A stretch of 64,000 nucleotides of DNA from Rhynochetos jubatus. Taxonomy: Eukaryota > Chordata > Aves > Eurypygiformes > Rhynochetidae. Positions 61,427 to 64,000 of this stretch are shown piece after piece. Made by a program: the position numbers and the translations under genes. The notes beneath the pieces are model-generated. The model made no database searches and was not told where the DNA came from. It saw only the letters and a list, made by a program, of their open reading frames with translations. The DNA is taken from NCBI GenBank assembly GCA_027574665.1, contig CM050653.1, positions 37,274,118-37,338,117 of the forward strand. The letters are read 5' to 3'. How positions within the stretch are numbered: the stretch's first letter is position 1; the number at the start of each line of letters is the position of its first letter.

Positions 61427-61555
61427 TTGTTCTTATCTCAACCCACCACTTTCCTTGTCTTTTCCTCCGATTCTTCTCCTCCACTGGAGGAGGGAGGAGT
61501 GAGTAAGTAGCTGTGTGCTGCTTAGTTGCTGGCTGGGATTAAACCACAACAAACC

Positions 61556-64000
61556 ACAGCTCCAGATTCCCTGCAGCAGTTCTGCCTCCGACCACCAAAG
61601 TGTGACAAACCCCATCACCGCCCATCCCGTGTCCATGTATGCTCCCAGCTGCACGCAGCGGGCACAGGGATGAGGATGAGTAGAGCCAGGGGAAGGGGCA
61701 AGCAGCTGTGGGGAGGAACAGATGGCCTCAGCCTTCCCACAGCAGCCGCAGTAGTGTCTGTTTAGAAATCACTGTGAAGTGCCAATTTTCATTACACGAA
61801 GCACTGAATACTTGTCTGGTGGAAACCACATTTCATCACAACCTACACAGACTGGATCTTGAACTGCAACCTGGCGATTAAATGAAACTCTATTAGCCTG
61901 GGTCTATTTTCAAGTCAGGTTTTAACCACTCTCTCATTTTTACACCTGAGTAATTTTCATGCAGAGCCTCTCCCCGCTCACCGCTGCAAACACTTGGGAA
62001 GCTGAGCCCAGAAACACAGGGAAAAGTTGCAGGATTTAAAGAAGACAGAGGATGCGTGGAGTTGTACCTGCCCCTGGCTCTCTGCAGCAATCCTGTCTGG
62101 GGACCCAGGCACGGCTTTGTTTAAGGGTAGGGTCAGATGACTGCACTGTCAGAAATTGCCGTGCTTTCAGCCGAGATACAGCATCAGTGCACACTGGTCA
62201 CCTTGGATAAAGAATTGCTTGAAAGGAGTTATTCTCACAGGAACAAAACTCACCTTGCTGCCCGCTCTTTCTGCCTGCTTCCAGGCAGTGATCTGCAACC
62301 AGCCGTGGGAACAGGACGGGTGGGTGAAGGAAGGGAATTGAATGCTTAAGCACTTGGCTGCATATTATGAAACGTTTTACATGTAAAGTAGGTTAAATAA
62401 CACCACAAGGAGGAGAGAGAATATAGAACAGCAGGTTCATGATTACTGGTACTGGTCTAACATGCATTCATGGTAAGGTCAGAGCACACAGGAAAACCCC
62501 ATCTTAAGGGGAAAAAAGAAATGCTCAGATCAGATTCATGTGTATCCAAGAGTTTTAAGTATTGTAAAGAATTATGATTAACCTGAATGACAGCACTCGG
62601 AGCACCAAGAGAGCTCAGTGAAGCAAATCATGCTGAACTAAAATTAGCCACGTCTAAAATTCAGCCATCTACTTGGCATCCACACACAACACTTCCCTGG
62701 CCCCAGACCCATCACATCACTCTGCTTTCCCAGTGCCATCAGCTCCTAGCTTTCAAAAGCACTGCTGAGTGAATTGCTGCTGTTCACATGCAGCCTGCAC
62801 CTGCCTGCAGGCAGCAAGCCCAATTGCTAGTCACGGTTTGGGGCTTTTTTCCCAATATTTATTTGCTGATTGTTTTCCAGGCAGCTGGAATTCAAGATGT
62901 GAAGCGGGCACTGTCTGTCAGTGAAAGGATGGAAAAAGACCAGAGATAACAGGATGATATCATAGGTCTAGAAATAGGCTGGAATCACACGTGGCTCTGA
63001 ATACACCTGAAATGTGTCCTGAGAAAAGCGAGGAGGGGTTTACCGTGGTTTCCGTGCTATGGCACAGTAAGTTAAGGTCTGCTTCTAGAGTGACTTGGCA
63101 CAGGGAATGAGTATGGAAATAAAGTTGTGTCGCTCTGCCCTACACCCTGTGTGTCAGTTGCATCTGTGCACAGAGTACGGCTGGGCTCGCTCACCCTAAG
63201 CACCCTTTCAGTTCCAGGCTCACTGTTCCCATTTGCTGCCTGTGATCCTACATGCGCACAGGCCAAGCTCTAAGCCATGCTTAAGCAGGCACTGCCCTTG
63301 CCCAGGTTCACGCTTTTGTCCCCAGGGTCTGGAGGGACTGGTGTGATTATGCTACAGACTGGTTTGCCAGTAGTAACCCCAAAGCCAGATCCAGTTGGAA
63401 ACTTTGAGACCAACGTGTGGCTTAGCTAAGAGCCAGCAGTGTGGATGGAAAATATTCAAGCGAAGGGACCCAGTGTTTGTCACCTACCAGAGGCCAGAGT
63501 GCATTGTGAGGAACAACTCCTAGGGAGCACGAGGAGGATCACACAGGGCATTAGGACAGAGCAGCCCTCCAGCTTCCCATGCAGCATTCATTTCCATCTG
63601 TAGAAAACCCCGCAGAAACACTTGGAAATGCTGAGTGTGGGGGTTTTGCCTGAAGAAGCAGTAAGGTGGGAAACATGGCAGATGATGCACAGTGCACTGG
63701 TAATATCTAGGGAGTAAGAAAACTTCACAACACTTGCCAAAAGGGCGGACGAGCAGCACAGAAGCAGTCAAAACGCCAGGCGAGCCAGCACATGTTGGAA
63801 CAACCCATGCAAAAGGCAAAACAGAAAACTTCAGCACTTCAGGAAGACAGGGAGGCCAGCGATAAATCAAGGCTGAGGCAGACGGAACCCAAAGAGGGCA
63901 GAGAAAGAGAAGGAGAAACCAAGATGTATCAACATTACAACAGACGACACAACAAGCTAGGGAAAAGATTAGAGTCCAGGATATAAATGAATGGTATTTA
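61556..64000. other. Unique non-coding sequence, no gene seen
   Basis: Open frames of up to 116 codons (63,520-63,870, minus) are Cys/Leu/Phe/Pro-rich without motifs. The final 250 bases are purine-rich on the plus strand, which explains the Lys/Glu/Arg-rich frame seen there. No repeat or RNA gene was recognised. Confidence 0.55.

Larger units (their letters stand above)
60868..61551 (+). mobile_element. Endogenous retrovirus solo LTR (avian type)
   Basis: A 684-base element begins 'tgtgctggttttag' and ends 'taaaccacaaca', giving the TG…CA ends of an LTR. It is flanked by the direct repeat AACC (60,864-60,867 and 61,552-61,555). From memory, its start, its TATA region ('atgctcagtatataag'), its 'cttatctcaacccac' block and its 'gcttagttgctggctggg' tail match an LTR family widespread in bird genomes, of the TguLTR5/ERVL kind. 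No second LTR and no gag, pol or env remains lie beside it. It is therefore a solo LTR, left by recombination between the two LTRs of a provirus. A CT-rich tract and an ATT-rich tract expand its middle. The four-base duplication is shorter than the five bases usual for ERVL. Confidence 0.9.

Overview
The window reads as vertebrate nuclear DNA, most likely from a bird. No long open frames, operons or ribosome binding sites are present. The recognisable repeats are CR1 LINE fragments with typical avian 3' ends (45.9 kb and 58.1 kb on the minus strand, 28.2 kb on the plus strand), older CR1/L3-like relics, and one avian-type endogenous retrovirus solo LTR at 60,868-61,551. From memory, LTRs of this kind are common in Neoaves, but I cannot name the species. 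Repeats cover only a few percent of the window, which also suits a bird.

No gene could be recognised with confidence. The window looks like a large intron or an intergenic stretch. Stop codons are dense in all frames, and most open frames are short and unremarkable. A few open frames are bounded by plausible splice signals or have a good start context, and these are listed as low-confidence candidates. On the minus strand they are a 109-codon phase 0/0 exon in a CpG-richer patch (15,859-16,185), a possible signal-anchor N-terminus (11,566-11,781) and a 137-base exon (8,506-8,642). On the plus strand they are overlapping frames at 36.67-37.09 kb, an 81-codon frame with a good start context (42,751-42,996), and three acceptor-bounded frames running to a stop (52,788, 57,241 and 60,476). 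I recognise none of their proteins.

Layout: 0-6.5 kb holds two old CR1 relics of opposite orientation in otherwise unique DNA. 8-17 kb holds the three minus-strand candidates, two perfect short inverted repeats and two old L3-like relics. 17-28 kb is unique sequence with one old relic and a TG/TA microsatellite. At 28.2 kb a plus-strand CR1 starts inside a perfect 12-bp inverted repeat. 29-45 kb is unique sequence with the 36.7 kb and 42.7 kb frames. 45-58 kb has a short CR1, a GC-richer patch at 49.5 kb and two candidate terminal exons. 58-61.6 kb holds a 0.7 kb CR1 with broken ORF2 remains, another candidate exon and the solo LTR. The rest, to 64 kb, is unique sequence.

I found no CRISPR array, tRNA, rRNA or recognisable multi-gene system, and nothing that amounts to a new biological system. 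Gene-finding by eye in vertebrate DNA is weak, so RNA-seq and cross-species alignment would decide nearly all the candidates.
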